From Heliocidaris erythrogramma (Eukaryota; Echinodermata; Echinoidea; Camarodonta; Echinometridae): 64,000 nucleotides of DNA. A model generated the notes under the pieces. It saw only the letters and a list, made by a program, of their open reading frames with translations, ran no database searches and was not told the DNA's origin. Positions 37,201 through 50,400 of this stretch are shown here, piece by piece. Position 1 is the first letter of the stretch; each line of letters opens with the position of its first letter. The stretch lies in NCBI GenBank assembly GCA_025617745.1, contig CM046869.1:13473168-13537167 (forward strand). The letters run 5' to 3'. The position numbers and the translations under genes are program-made.

Positions 37201-40200
37201 AGTTTATATCCATTCTTCTTTAACTTATTCTAGGATTCCCACTTTGTCTTTGAATAATGCTGAATCTTTATGGATGCAAGTGTATATACAAAATACTAAA
37301 ATAACTGTCGGTGTCATTTATAGAAAACCCGATAGCAATTTTGAAGATTTCAAAGCTGAATTTAATTCATTACTACAGAATATGAATCTAGATAGAAATC
37401 GTTGTATAATTCTAGGAGATTTCAACATTAACCTCTTGACTGGTAATGAGAAAACAAATGATTTTTTATACATGACAGAATGTTTTGGTATGCGCCAATT
37501 AATCTCTAGCCCAACTAGAATTTCTAACACAAGCTCGTCACTTATCGACCATATATATTCAAACATTTCCTCTTATCATATCCAGTCGGGATGTATTGAA
37601 GTTGGTATCTCTGACCACTTACCTGTATATGGTATATTTGAGAATTTTGCAAGTACAACAAAGAAGAAAACCTTTACCTACAGAAACTATCGAAAATTTT
37701 CATTAGAATCTTTTCGTGATGAATTAAATGATGTCCAATGGCTAGATGTATATGAATGCATAGATCCAAATGAAGCCTATAATAAATTTCTCACGCTCTT
37801 TTTGAATATCTGTGATAAACATGCTCCGATTGAAACTAAAAGTGCAGTAAGCAAAAAGAATTCAAAACCGTGGATCACACGAGCTATCAAAAAATCAATT
37901 TCAAAAAAACACAAACTGTACTCCAAAGTTTTGAAATCACATTATGAGAAAGAATCTGTAGAAAAGTATAAAAGATACAGGAATATCCTAACCACAGTAT
38001 TAAGAAGTGCGAAACAAATGTATTTCAATGAATTGTTTGAAAGGGACAAAACCAATTCTAAAAAGACCTGGAAACACATAAATAATTTATTAGACAAAAG
38101 AAACACTTCTAAAAAAGATACTAAAGTGTTTGAACTATGTAAAGTTGATTCCGATGGTGCAATTAACACTGTTACTGAACCAACAGATATTGCCAATGTC
38201 TTTAATGATTTTTTTGTAAATGTTGGTCAAAAGTTAGCAAAAAAAATTAAGGATTCTAACCTTAGTTACGACCACTACTTGGGTACCCGCCAAAGCAGTA
38301 CGTTTTTCTTTTCACCAATTACTAATTCAGAAATTAGGGATACAATTCTAAATTTAGACCAAAACAAAGCATGTGGATATGACGATTTGCCAGCCAAGCT
38401 TTTAGTTGCGGCTGTTGATTTTGTTAGTGAACCCCTTTCTTATATCTTAAACACATCTTTTACATCCGGTATCTTTCCGGATAGATTAAAGATAGCAAGT
38501 GTGACTCCCATTTTCAAAAAAGGAACAAAAAATTTACCTGGCAACTATAGACCTATTTCTATCCTACCAATTATTAGCAAGGTATTTGAAAAATTAGTGA
38601 ATAGCCGACTAATGAAATTCTTAGAAAAGAATGGTATTCTCTACCAGCATCAATATGGATTTAGACATGGTTATAGTACTAAACTTTCATTAGTAAATTT
38701 GCTGAATCAAATTACCCAGCATACAGATAATGGTTCAGTTACAGTCGGTGTATTTATTGATTTTGCCAAAGCCTTTGATACTATTGATCATTCTATACTT
38801 GAGAAGAAATTAAATCATTACGGTATACGTGGAATAAGCTTACAGTGGTTTAAGAATTACTTATCACATAGATATCAGTTTGTTTGTTATGATGGTATAA
38901 AGTCTACCAGAAAGAAAATAGAATGTGGAATTCCACAGGGATCAGTTCTGGGACTGACTTTATTTCTCCTTTACATCAATGACCTACCGAATTCCTCGAC
39001 ATATTTTAACTTTCGTTTGTTTGCTGATGATTCAAATTTATTTCACACTTTCCATCCAGGAGAGAGCAGTATTGATTTATCAGCAATCAGTAGAAACTTA
39101 ATGGATATCTCAGCATGGTGCAGTACAAACAAATTGACAATTAATATTGATAAAACTAATTATATTTTATTTAGAAATAAAAGAAGAAAATACACATTAT
39201 CTGGTCATCTGTCCATTGATGACAAAAACATACAATCTGTTGATTCTGCATCCTTTATTGGAATTTGCATTGACCAAAACCTAGATTGGAAAAAGCACAT
39301 AAGCAACGTCTGCAAAACGATAAGCAAGAAAATTGGAATATTATATAGGATACGCCATTTTGTTTCAAAGAAAATATTAACAATGTTATATAATGCTTTT
39401 ATTCTGCCTCACATTATTTATGGATTAGAAGTTTGGGGAGCTGCAAACAAAACATTTTTAAATCCTTTATTGATCCTTCAAAAACGAATTGTACGAATGA
39501 TATCTTTCAAAGGTTTATGGCACCACACAGCTCAGTTATTCATTAATTTACAGATTCTAGATATATTTAAACAATATAGATATGTAATCGGAATGCTTAT
39601 ATTTGATCTCATAAATGATCGACTGCCTCATAAATTTTCAGATTATTTTTCATTTATCAATCATTCTTATCAAACACGATGTAGGGAAAATTGTAACCTC
39701 AAAGTAATAAAAATTAGAACAAATGTGGGGAAACAATCTATTTCATATTCAGGCCCTATTACTTGGAATCAGCTGCCAACAGGTTTAAGAAGTATAAATT
39801 CCAGAAGATCATTTAGTAGACAATTAAAAAAGATAATCCTCTGTCAATGAATTTCAACTATATATGAATAATAAAAAAGTAATTAGTATTAATGCTTTTT
39901 CATGTAAATATTGTAAATTGTAAATATATGTATCAATTGTAAATTGTAAATATGTTTGAATGTAAAATGATTAATATGTATAATAGTGATAATGGGCTGA
40001 CCTCGATTAGCATTATGCTATTTTGTTAGCTCATTTTACCAAAGTATTTCGATCTGTATTTATGCACTGTATATTCGTTGTATTCTTGGTAATAAATATT
40101 CTATTCTATTCTATGTTGGATGGAACATGTATACGAGAGACTTACCTTGATTGCCATGGGGTTATAACACCATCATCAGGACCACCTAACATCACAACAT

Positions 40201-43200
40201 TCTTCAGTCTTATGAAGTTCTTCCTCCATTCTGAAAACAAGATCGAAAGCATTACTTAGAGTCTCTTAATATGCTCTTAAATACTACTTATTATTAATGG
40301 TAAAATTGTTAATAAAGCATCTGAAATAGAGGATCTTTAAAATGTTATTTTCAAGCTTTGACAACTGAAAAGTGCAATTTTATATTCCCTTCAATTTTTT
40401 TTTTCTTCAAAAAGCATGAAATATTTAATTTTAAAAAAATGGCTAATTACAGATGATTTAGTACAACACGGCACATGCAAAAATGTACAATATTCAGCAA
40501 CATGTGTAAATCATGCCTTGAAGTACACACTTCTGAATTACAAGTATCAAAGAATAAAGGATGTTAATATTTTCAAATAACCAAATCATGCTCGTAACCC
40601 TTTAAATATTGTATTATTCAAAGATGAATGTATAATTTTTTTACATTAGCGTTCTAATTGTTTCCTGTTATTTACATTCACAGCAGGATCATGACCCACA
40701 TTACATGAAATAACTAGATGAATCTTCGGAATTTATGCCTCCGCCATCACCAAACTGGGAATGTATGGCATACATGTACACTCTAAAAAGGATTGGTCCA
40801 ACAAAATTACACATCTTTTCACTTAAAAAGCACAGGAGACAGAAAATTTATTTCATTTCATTTCCATCCCGTACAAATAAAGAACTTACCATTGATGACT
40901 TACAATCAACAAATACACCAAGGAAATAGATATTTTATAGCAAATAGACCACTGACCCCTTCAAATTTCTAAAATAGGTAGGCCTAGACTCCATACATCA
41001 TGAACCATTTTCATGTATATAATGACCTCTATGACCTTTGAACTTTGACCTTGAGACCCCAAAATCTAATCAGTTCATCGTCCCTCCCATATGCAGACAT
41101 GACCCAAGTTACAAACTGATCCAAGAAACGGTTTTGAAGTTATCGAGAGAACGAACCATTTTTATGTACATAATGACCTCTGTGACCTTTGACCTTGAGA
41201 CCCCAAACTCTAATCAGTTCATCGTCCCTCCATATGCATACATGGGCCAAGTTACAAACTGATCCACAAAACGGTTTATCGCGAGAACGAAAATGGGACG
41301 TACGGACGACCCGAAAACATAATGCCTACGGTGGGCGGAGGCATAAAAACTGGGCCCTGTTTCATAAAACTTGTGATCAATAACAAGATGCAATGACTGT
41401 TATAAGCTACTGAAATCCTTTCATCTGATTGGCTGATAGCAAATTTGTTATAGAGCTTTGGCAGTTGCTATTGATAACAAGTTTTATGAAACAGGTCCCA
41501 TCTACCATTCACTGTGGGATTCTTCTACCAAGGTTAAGTTTTAATACACAACATATTGATTACATTTGGATTGAGTACATAAACACATTTGATAAAAGAC
41601 ACAATACTCACGTTGGCTCTCATTGTGAGCACTCTGATTATTAAGCACTGCAAGGAAATCTGAGCTTCGTAAGTACTCTGGTTGGTGGTATGGATCTGAA
41701 AGAGTATCCAACACGGATAAACAAAACATTATAGAATATTTGAATCTAAAAAAATGAAGCCCAAACATTTAACCTTTTAGTCACTAAACCGCCTGGAACC
41801 ACCCTTCTTATTACTCACTGAACCGCCCGGGACCGCCCGTGGACTTTGACCTGTGTAACACTACAGCACATGTATTGTAGGGCATATTGGTCGCTTAAAT
41901 TTTGTGTGTGCTATCTTTACACATAAACCATTTAGAATACGCATTGAAGCGATGCGTTACTGTGGAAAGATTTTGCATACAGCATCGAGTCTATACCGCA
42001 AGATGGTTTACCGAGACCGAGTTCAGTGAGTAAATGACTACAATACGCATAATCCTCAGGTGCTAAAAGGTTAAACAGCAATTCATAAACTTAGATCCAC
42101 TTTAGGAATTGGAATACTATGCAGTGGCATATCTAGGAGGCAGGGGGGGGGGGGCACGTGCCCTGGCGGCACTTGGAGGGGGTGCAAAAAACGTAAAAGA
42201 GAAAAAAAAAATTGCTGCTCCCTCGGTTGTACAATAACGTAGGTAGGTTTGGACCATGGGGGGGGGGGGGGGGGGCGTAACTTCTTTATTTGCCCCGGGC
42301 GCCATAATCCCTAGATACACCACTGATACTATGACAAGTGTTTGATCTAAATGTTGGGCACTGGGATATTTTTATGTTCTGTCTGTGATTTAAGAAGAAT
42401 TTTAAAGTATCATCGATGATGTCTGTCTGTACTGAAGTGCATTTCAGTGCTATCTCACAGACATCAGCATGAATCTGTCCGCACACACAGCCGTCTGCTT
42501 GCCTATACATGTATGTTGCAAGAGGGAATTGATATCCTGACACAGGATGTGAAGTACTTTTCACCTTTTATATGTCTCAGTTTCCACCAAAAGAGGGGGA
42601 GGGGGATTAACAGCAGCTCAGCATTGTTATGGTAGTATCTTGCTTTTTATCAACTTAAATCAGAGAAATGTTACAATTAGTTTTGGGCACTCACAAATTG
42701 ATAGATGGGCTTTGAAACAAGTATATCATATACAATAAACACACAATTATTTGACTTTTACGCCTGTTTATATGCATCTACAGGTTTGAATCTTCTCTAT
42801 GTGATATTTGCTCTTCAGACAACTTCCTTGTCTATGTCATTTTCTTCAAATCATCCAGCACTGAAGTAATTTGAAACATCACATCCATTACACTGTAATT
42901 AATCTAAGCATAATTTGTATTCACCCCGAAGACAGACATGAAGAAAAATAATTTATACATGTAAACTACACATCAAAACCAATACACAGTGGCCCAGAAA
43001 GAAAGCAACACTTGAGATCTGCAATTTAAACGACATCATTGATACAGTATCATTAGTTAATTAGGTAGAAAATTCATTTCTGAGTAAAATGACACCACGA
43101 TCATCAATTTTAGTTAATGCCTTTTGATTCTATGTGTAGCTATTTTGTGAGGCATGCCATTTTAAAAACTTACTTCTTCTGCAACTGTAGTTATGATTGA

Positions 43201-46200
43201 AGCAGCAGGAAATTTGCATATGACAGCTTTGCATACAGTCATCTTTGTTGACAAACGCATGGCTGCTCTTGCTTTGGAAACAAAGACAACGTGAATGAAA
43301 CGGAGATGTATGGGAAGCCATCATGTGCAGATTTCTCGCTGCTTCAAGCATGAAAATAATTTTCTACCCAATAAAACAAGAACTAATGATATTGAGTTCA
43401 ATGATGTAGTTGAAATTGCAGATCTCAGGTGTTGTGTTCTTTCTAGGACACCCTGTAATAAGGAAATTAATCCCGGTAATAACAGTAGCTTGCAAATGAT
43501 ATCCTGCTAAAATAAAGACAAATGGCATTAAAGAAACTTAGGATCTGGTTCAACTTACCATTCCAATATTCACAAACAGAGATCAGTTGACCTAAGTGAC
43601 CGAGATCATAACACACCCTAGTATAGATGAGACACAAATGAACAGTTTACTTTTCATTATACATGTACTATGGCTTATGACTCTGAGCAATATGATAAAT
43701 TAATGAGTACAAGCATTTTGCCACAAAACATTGAAGTGTACCAAACACCTATTATGGCTTGAAAATATAAAATCAACGTCAAAAAACTTTACCTGGCATT
43801 CTTTGGGTTCACTGGTAAAGGAGTATTAAGAAAATAAAGGATAAAAAAAGTGTGCATATGTATGCAACCCAACTTGGAGTTGGGTTAGGCACGGGCCATA
43901 TTCCTGGCAAGCGCATATGGGTGCTTTGACTAGTCTAATCACAAGTCGCTTTTATGTTTATTGAGAGTGTATATACAAATCTCTACTATTTGTTCATATT
44001 TTAAATATAGTTTAGTGACACAGAACCTTGAATATACAGAACAATATATTTGTTGTTCCTTTAATGTTACCCTTGAAAGGTAACATCCTTCCTGTATGTA
44101 CTGTGTATTGAAAGGAATACACAGCAGCAGTGAATGTTATTTATCTGGATCTATTAAATACATTACACTATACACAAACATGTACATAAACGCCATGGGA
44201 ACTCATTATACATAATATTTAGCTTAAACACATAAAAGCCATGTAAGTCAAACCAAAAAAAAAATTATATGTATCATTCTATACTCCTTTGTTATGAAGA
44301 TGCTGAAATGAATTACATGTAGGTTTCGTGTCGCCCCACGACAATATATTGTAGATGGACATTCGTTCTATTTACCAAGCCTTGAAAATAGTTCATCATT
44401 ATCAGATTGTGCCTACAAGTCCATATCGAGGAAGTTGCAACCAATCGGACAGGTTCATCTTCGATAGCAAATATTTTATCAAAGGCTCATATCTATATGT
44501 TATTGAACATGGTGCTAGATGATGAGTATAAAGGAGAAAATTTAGACCAAGTTCTAAGTGGCTCTGTGTATCTTGACTTCTGAATGGAGTTAAGATTGAG
44601 CTTAAATCTAGTGTTGGATTGAAATTTAGAAGACTACAGGCAAACAAGGTTTAAACCTAGGCTTAATTTCCAAAGCTCAGTATTTGTTGTAACAGTACAA
44701 GGCTATTAACCTAATACAAGGTTCTAACCATAGCAAACACTACAGACAATACAAAAGACAAGCATTAACCCTTTCGAGACAATTGACCACATTTTGTGGT
44801 TTGGCTCAATAACTTTTGATTCAAAGCTCTAAAACATATTCCAGATACATGAATAGAAAGAGGAAAATTTTCCGCACACACTATTTCCATTTTTGTTGCA
44901 TGACCATATTGCCTATGATGCCAGGAGTTTTAGAAACGAGAATAAGCTTTGAGATCCTTAAATTGGCAACACATTGACAGGTCAAAGTCATTGTTTTTCA
45001 TCAAAATTGGCAATTTTGTCCACTTTGACATATTTCTAACCATGCATACTGTTTTCAAAGACATTACATGTTATTAGAACCATGTAGCACTGAAAGAAAA
45101 ATAGTACTGTTGCCAATTTGAAGAAGATGTGATAAATTTAGGTGATAAATTTAGCCCTTAAATAATTCCTGTCCTGAAAGGGTTAAAAAAACAACTGTAG
45201 ATGACTAGACTTCAATGAAACAAAATCATAGGTTGAGTTTGCAGTTAATTAGGAAGCAGAAATTCTACTCATGATATTGAGAATTCTTTGATATATTCTA
45301 CTTCCTTGTCCTTCTCTTCCTCTTGTAGTTAACTGATTTCATTATCCATCATGATTCTGTCAGTTTGTAAGAACAAGGTCTATTTGAGATGAAAGCCCCA
45401 TGACGGAAACAAATTCAGAATATGGCAAAACAAAGACTTGATCAGAACAAAGTCAAACTGAGTATTGCCCATAGCAGTTTAGTTTCTTCTTTTAGTAACG
45501 TTTCATTTTTACATTTTGATCCAGAATACTCTAAATTACAAATTACCGGTATACAAATGCAGAAAGTGCACAAATCACACGATAGTTTGAGTCCATTTCC
45601 AATGCAGTACACTGTTCCGTTCATGAATGAGCAATTTAATTGAAAATAATAATTGTGGAAGTCTCTATTAAATTGGCAATGCAAAGTGAAATTTATAATC
45701 AGCATTTTCATGTACAAATTGACACTTTCTTGTTGATATTTTGAAATTTCCATTCATAATGGTTAATTTAATATACTTTTTTTAACGATGAAAGAGTGGA
45801 AAATATATATAATAATAATAATAATAATTATTATTATTATTATTATAATAAAAATAAAATTGTAAAACGGTAATAAAATTATCATATATAATTGGTGCCA
45901 AATTGAGGAAGAATGCCAATTCATTTACACATTTAGAAAACTTTAAACTGCTAGGGGTTAGACTGATAGAAAGCAGCTCACCTGTAGACCTCATACTTGC
46001 TCTTGGGAAATTCAGGGACATAACTTGTATCTGAAATAAACAACATGGAAAGGTCAATAAAATAATGATGAACTGCAAAATATTTGGGCAGCGTTTCATC
46101 AACCGTCATAAGTACAAGTTCGCCAACATCCCATTGACACGTGTGTATTAAAATTAACACAAAGTCATATTTCAATGGGATGTCGACGAACTTGACGTAT

Positions 46201-47446
46201 ATATGATGGTTTGATGAAATGATGCCTGGTGATCTATTGTTACATGATGTCTTTGTTTACTGGAGTTACATGTACGATATAAGTGAACTAAGAAGCACTG
46301 CAGGTGTAGGGGAGTGTTACTGAAACTGAAAACAGAATGCATGCTGATTTTCACAGATGTAATTATAGGTAAAACACATTTATATCTGAATCATAACTCC
46401 ATTATTCATCATGAAAACAGGATTCGCTGGTAAAACAATGCCAGATCCCTCATGGGGATAATTGGAAGAAGCTTAATTTGGAGCAGAGTTAGTCTAGTGT
46501 TAATGTCCGTGGTTCAGTTCTCTGTCTTTGCCTACAAACTGACTCCAAATTGGACCCAGGTTTGAAACCGAGTCATGTCTTTTTGAAGGTGACATTTACA
46601 AAAGGTCGCTCCCAGAGATAAATAATCCGACTGATACACGTCTATAAAAATTCAATTACACACAGACACAAATCACTTCCTCCTCTGACCATTACGTAAT
46701 TGGAGTTAAGCTTGAAAATAAATGTAAGGAATAGCACTACAAATAAGTTTTATGCGACACATAAATATGTACATATAGCTGGGGTGGCGATCCTGGGGGG
46801 GAGGGGGAGGGCAGGGGAAATGTCCCCCCCAGAAATTTTTGGAAGACTGAAAACGTACAGCAAATAGTCAGTAAAAGCTGCAACAACCTGTCAAGTTTCT
46901 TATAAAATGCAAAGTTTCACTATTCAAAATAAGAATTTTTATCGCTCGGTCGCAAACTGGATTCCAAGGATTGTAGTTCATTCATTAATAACAGGTTAAT
47001 GGAATACCTCGTTACTAGGTCCCCAGGAAAGAAACATCCATAAATTTGAATCACTTAGTATACAGGTCTAGTGCTCACGCAAGTGAATGAACGTATGTAC
47101 GTGAGAACTAGGGAATGGGGCGCGCCGGGGGAAACGGAGAGAGACGAGCGCTTTTTCCGGCCGGGTATCTTGAGAACGCAAAAGAGCGGCATTCTGATAT
47201 CTTGAGAACGGCAATCTGAAGCCAAAAAAGGGGATCGTCAAAGCGGCACATCCCCGTACTACAATATACACGAGTACCCCGTGGGATGCCTCTCCCTGGA
47301 AATATTTGAGGGGGTTGTCCCCCCCCCCCTTGATTTTTCGGTGTGTGTAAATAGTGATTAACACTTTGATTTGCCCGTGTGATTGAAAGTGCTCTTAAAA
47401 GCTGTTCCTAACTTCAAAATCTGTTTTTGTTTATTTTTTTAATTTT

Positions 47447-47481
<35 letters not shown>

Positions 47482-50400
47482 TTTTTTTTTTTGGGGGGGG
47501 GGGGGGGGGGTAACCGCCACAGACCCACCTCTTGGTCGCTAGTCCCCCCCCCCCCACCCCCACCCGCCATGACATGTAGATTTCAAAATTGTAATTTCAT
47601 GGTACAGTGTAGGTTTCAGAGGGCAATCAGATAATCTAATATAAAAAAACTATAAAATGTATATTTATAAATTCTGTTCAAACACAAGTGGGATCTGCCC
47701 ATCAACTTCCGAGGTTCTTACAGTATAAAAGTTTGCTTAAAGTCAATAAAACAGTTTGTTAACCTAAGTAACAACCCTTTGTATTCATGTGGGATGCATG
47801 TATGCAGAGCTTACATCATGTGATGAGTGCATGTACAGTTGTATCCAGGTACTTTGCAGAATATGCAATGCAATGTGATTCTTTGTGTGACAATAGTCTA
47901 TATGTGTATAATGTAGGTTAAAGACAGGTACCAGGATGCATACCAAGCATTTATTTATCTATTTATAAGCAACATCGTTAAGAGGGTAATTTTTGTGAAG
48001 TGAAAAACTTTTTCGCCACTCGCATCCTCTGAGGATCAGACCATATAATTCCATGGGTCTTTCCTCCCATATCCATTAGTATCAGCTTGCATATAAAATG
48101 TACATGTAGATCTGTTCACACTAAATGTATGTGCATAGGCTGTCTTGCATGGTGTGGCTTTTGTATTTTGTTTTGAGCGTGCACTACATGTATTTTTAGT
48201 TTAATTGCCTGAAATTAGTGTGTCACGCATGCAGTCGTAACGAACCATTATCCTTTTTCTTCTGGTCTTGCCTTTATATAAATCATAGGCAAAATGCAAA
48301 GTAATTCAAAATTACACAAGTGGGAGAGAATGAAAAAGCAGAAATTATATCTTCTGACATTAATTAAATTTCAAATAATGACAGTGGGTGTGAAGACAGG
48401 AAAGGACCTTTGAAAAATGATAGGAATAAAATAGATTTTTAATGAATTCTAAAATGAATAGTTTAACTAGTAAGGAAAGTGCAAGAAGAGGAGCTATTTC
48501 CTGGGCCTGGGTAACATGATCCTGGAATACCCTCTGGTTTTTCCAGACTCGTTCAGTGGAGGGGGAGGGGGAGCACCATGTTTCTTTCAAGGGAATAGCC
48601 TTTAGATTTGGTAGTGGGGAGAAGTACAGGTTGCTTGAAATATTTTAGTATTTTGGTTCTTTTTTTCTTATGTTACTCCCTTTTACATTTTCCCGTTTTT
48701 GTCAAAAGAGGGGTCTTTTGATCCTGGATCCACCTATGATATTGAACAAGTGCAGAAATAACTATTAAACAACTTAATTTGAATTTGAACTGAATTTCAC
48801 AGACAGTTGGCTGGTTTTATTCATGTATTAAAATATATCTCAACAGGATACAGTCAGCTCAGGAATTTTTTTCCATTGTGGCCCTGTAATGTTAAATAAT
48901 ATGATAAACATAGCAAAGAAAACAAAGAATAGACTAATGATGTAAGAAATATTAATTATCAGGGTACTTACGGTCAATATATGGGACTAGAAGTGGAATA
49001 AAAATAGCATGAACACTTATTCAGAAAATATTAACAGGTCTGAATTGTGGAGAACAAAATGACTATTTCAATATGAATCAGAGTGAAATTGATGTCAATA
49101 ATATCAAAAGAAGAGGGTACGGTATAAAGAGCAGAGCATAAATCTATACAACACATACTAGGTCAGCGGCAGATGTGGACATTATGCTGCCATGCCCCCC
49201 CCCCCCCTTATCAATTTCTAAACATGCCACTAAAAGAAAATCTCACCTCCAAATTGGCCCATTTGTGGGGAAGAAAGCAGGATCAAATTCTCCACATTGT
49301 GGTTGTCCATCTTCTCAATCAAAGCTCTACACATCAGACCACCTATAAGAAAATATGGAGCAGAATTTGAAAAAGCAAAACAAAATGAACATGACTGTAT
49401 CTCCTAGATATGCCTTCGCCTAGATTCAGTTGATAGCTCAAACTGTTCTTGAAATATTGTGATAATCAGAAGAAAATGCCTACAATTACATGTACATGTA
49501 TGTGCATTGACCTCTTTTACATTTGACTTTACACCTTATAACCCTGAAGTCTGATCACACCTTATAACCCATAAAGTCATGAATATGAAATAGTTGATGG
49601 TGATGACATGTAGCTAAAAAAACCCCATAATTTCACATAAAATGACCTCAATGACCCGTCATTTGCAAAATCTAATCAGATCGTCTTCCTTATGGTGATA
49701 CATACATAAACTAGTACCAAGTTTGAAGTTCATACCTCAAATGGATATTGAGATATTGCGTTAACGATGTTAACACCTGAAATGTCAGAAATTGTATCTG
49801 TGACATTTGACCTTTGACCTACATGAACAAAAAACTTATCGGTTCATCGCACTGTGGTGATGCATACTAGTTCCAAGTTTTAAAGTTAAAGGACAATTAA
49901 CCCCACGTGATATTCTAGATGCACCTATTGTCTGCTACGTCTTTCCATGGAGGCTGCCATTTTGTGCATGACACGGATCATTAGGTACCATATGCATTGA
50001 TAATAGCCTACCTTTACAACAGATACGTCGCTTTGTTCTGATTGTATTACGATTGTTATTGGCCATGGGCCTAGATAATTGACGACCCATGAGTTCTAAT
50101 AGCCATCCTGTAAAGCAGATTCCTCGCTTTGTTTTGGTATTGTTACGATTGTCTCCGTCCTTGACGTCAATTCTCCGTCCTTGACGTATATTTTTTATGA
50201 AGTATATTTTTTATGAACAAATTAAGACCTTTTAAAAAATATATAAAACTAAACTTACATTTCAGAATATGTGACTTTATCTAATATATATTTGTCCTCT
50301 AAAAATCAATTACAAGTTAACGATGAAGTAAATTTTACTTGGGATGAAAAATATGTTCGTGTACACATAAAGTAATGGCAGCCCCCTTATTATTGCTAGC

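Larger units (their letters stand above)
35650..40114 (+). mobile_element. Apparently full-length non-LTR retrotransposon (jockey/CR1 group) in PPT2 intron 7
   Basis: A two-ORF LINE: a 5' UTR of about 0.4 kb, ORF1 at 36037, ORF2 at 36848-39850, a short AT-rich 3' UTR and an (ATTCT)n tail ending near 40114. The APE-type endonuclease plus reverse transcriptase and short tail repeat place it in the jockey superfamily (CR1/L2/Daphne-like); the clade is not settled. It lies antisense to PPT2. Its 5' end abuts a truncated MITE (TGATAACAAGTTTTATGAAAC at about 35615-35642). The 5' boundary is approximate. Confidence 0.88.

Noticed and set aside
46440-46640. Possible decayed tRNA-type SINE (AGTCTAGTGTTAATG, GGTTCAGTTC)
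   Set aside because: Box A and B matches are too weak and no tail or target duplication was found.
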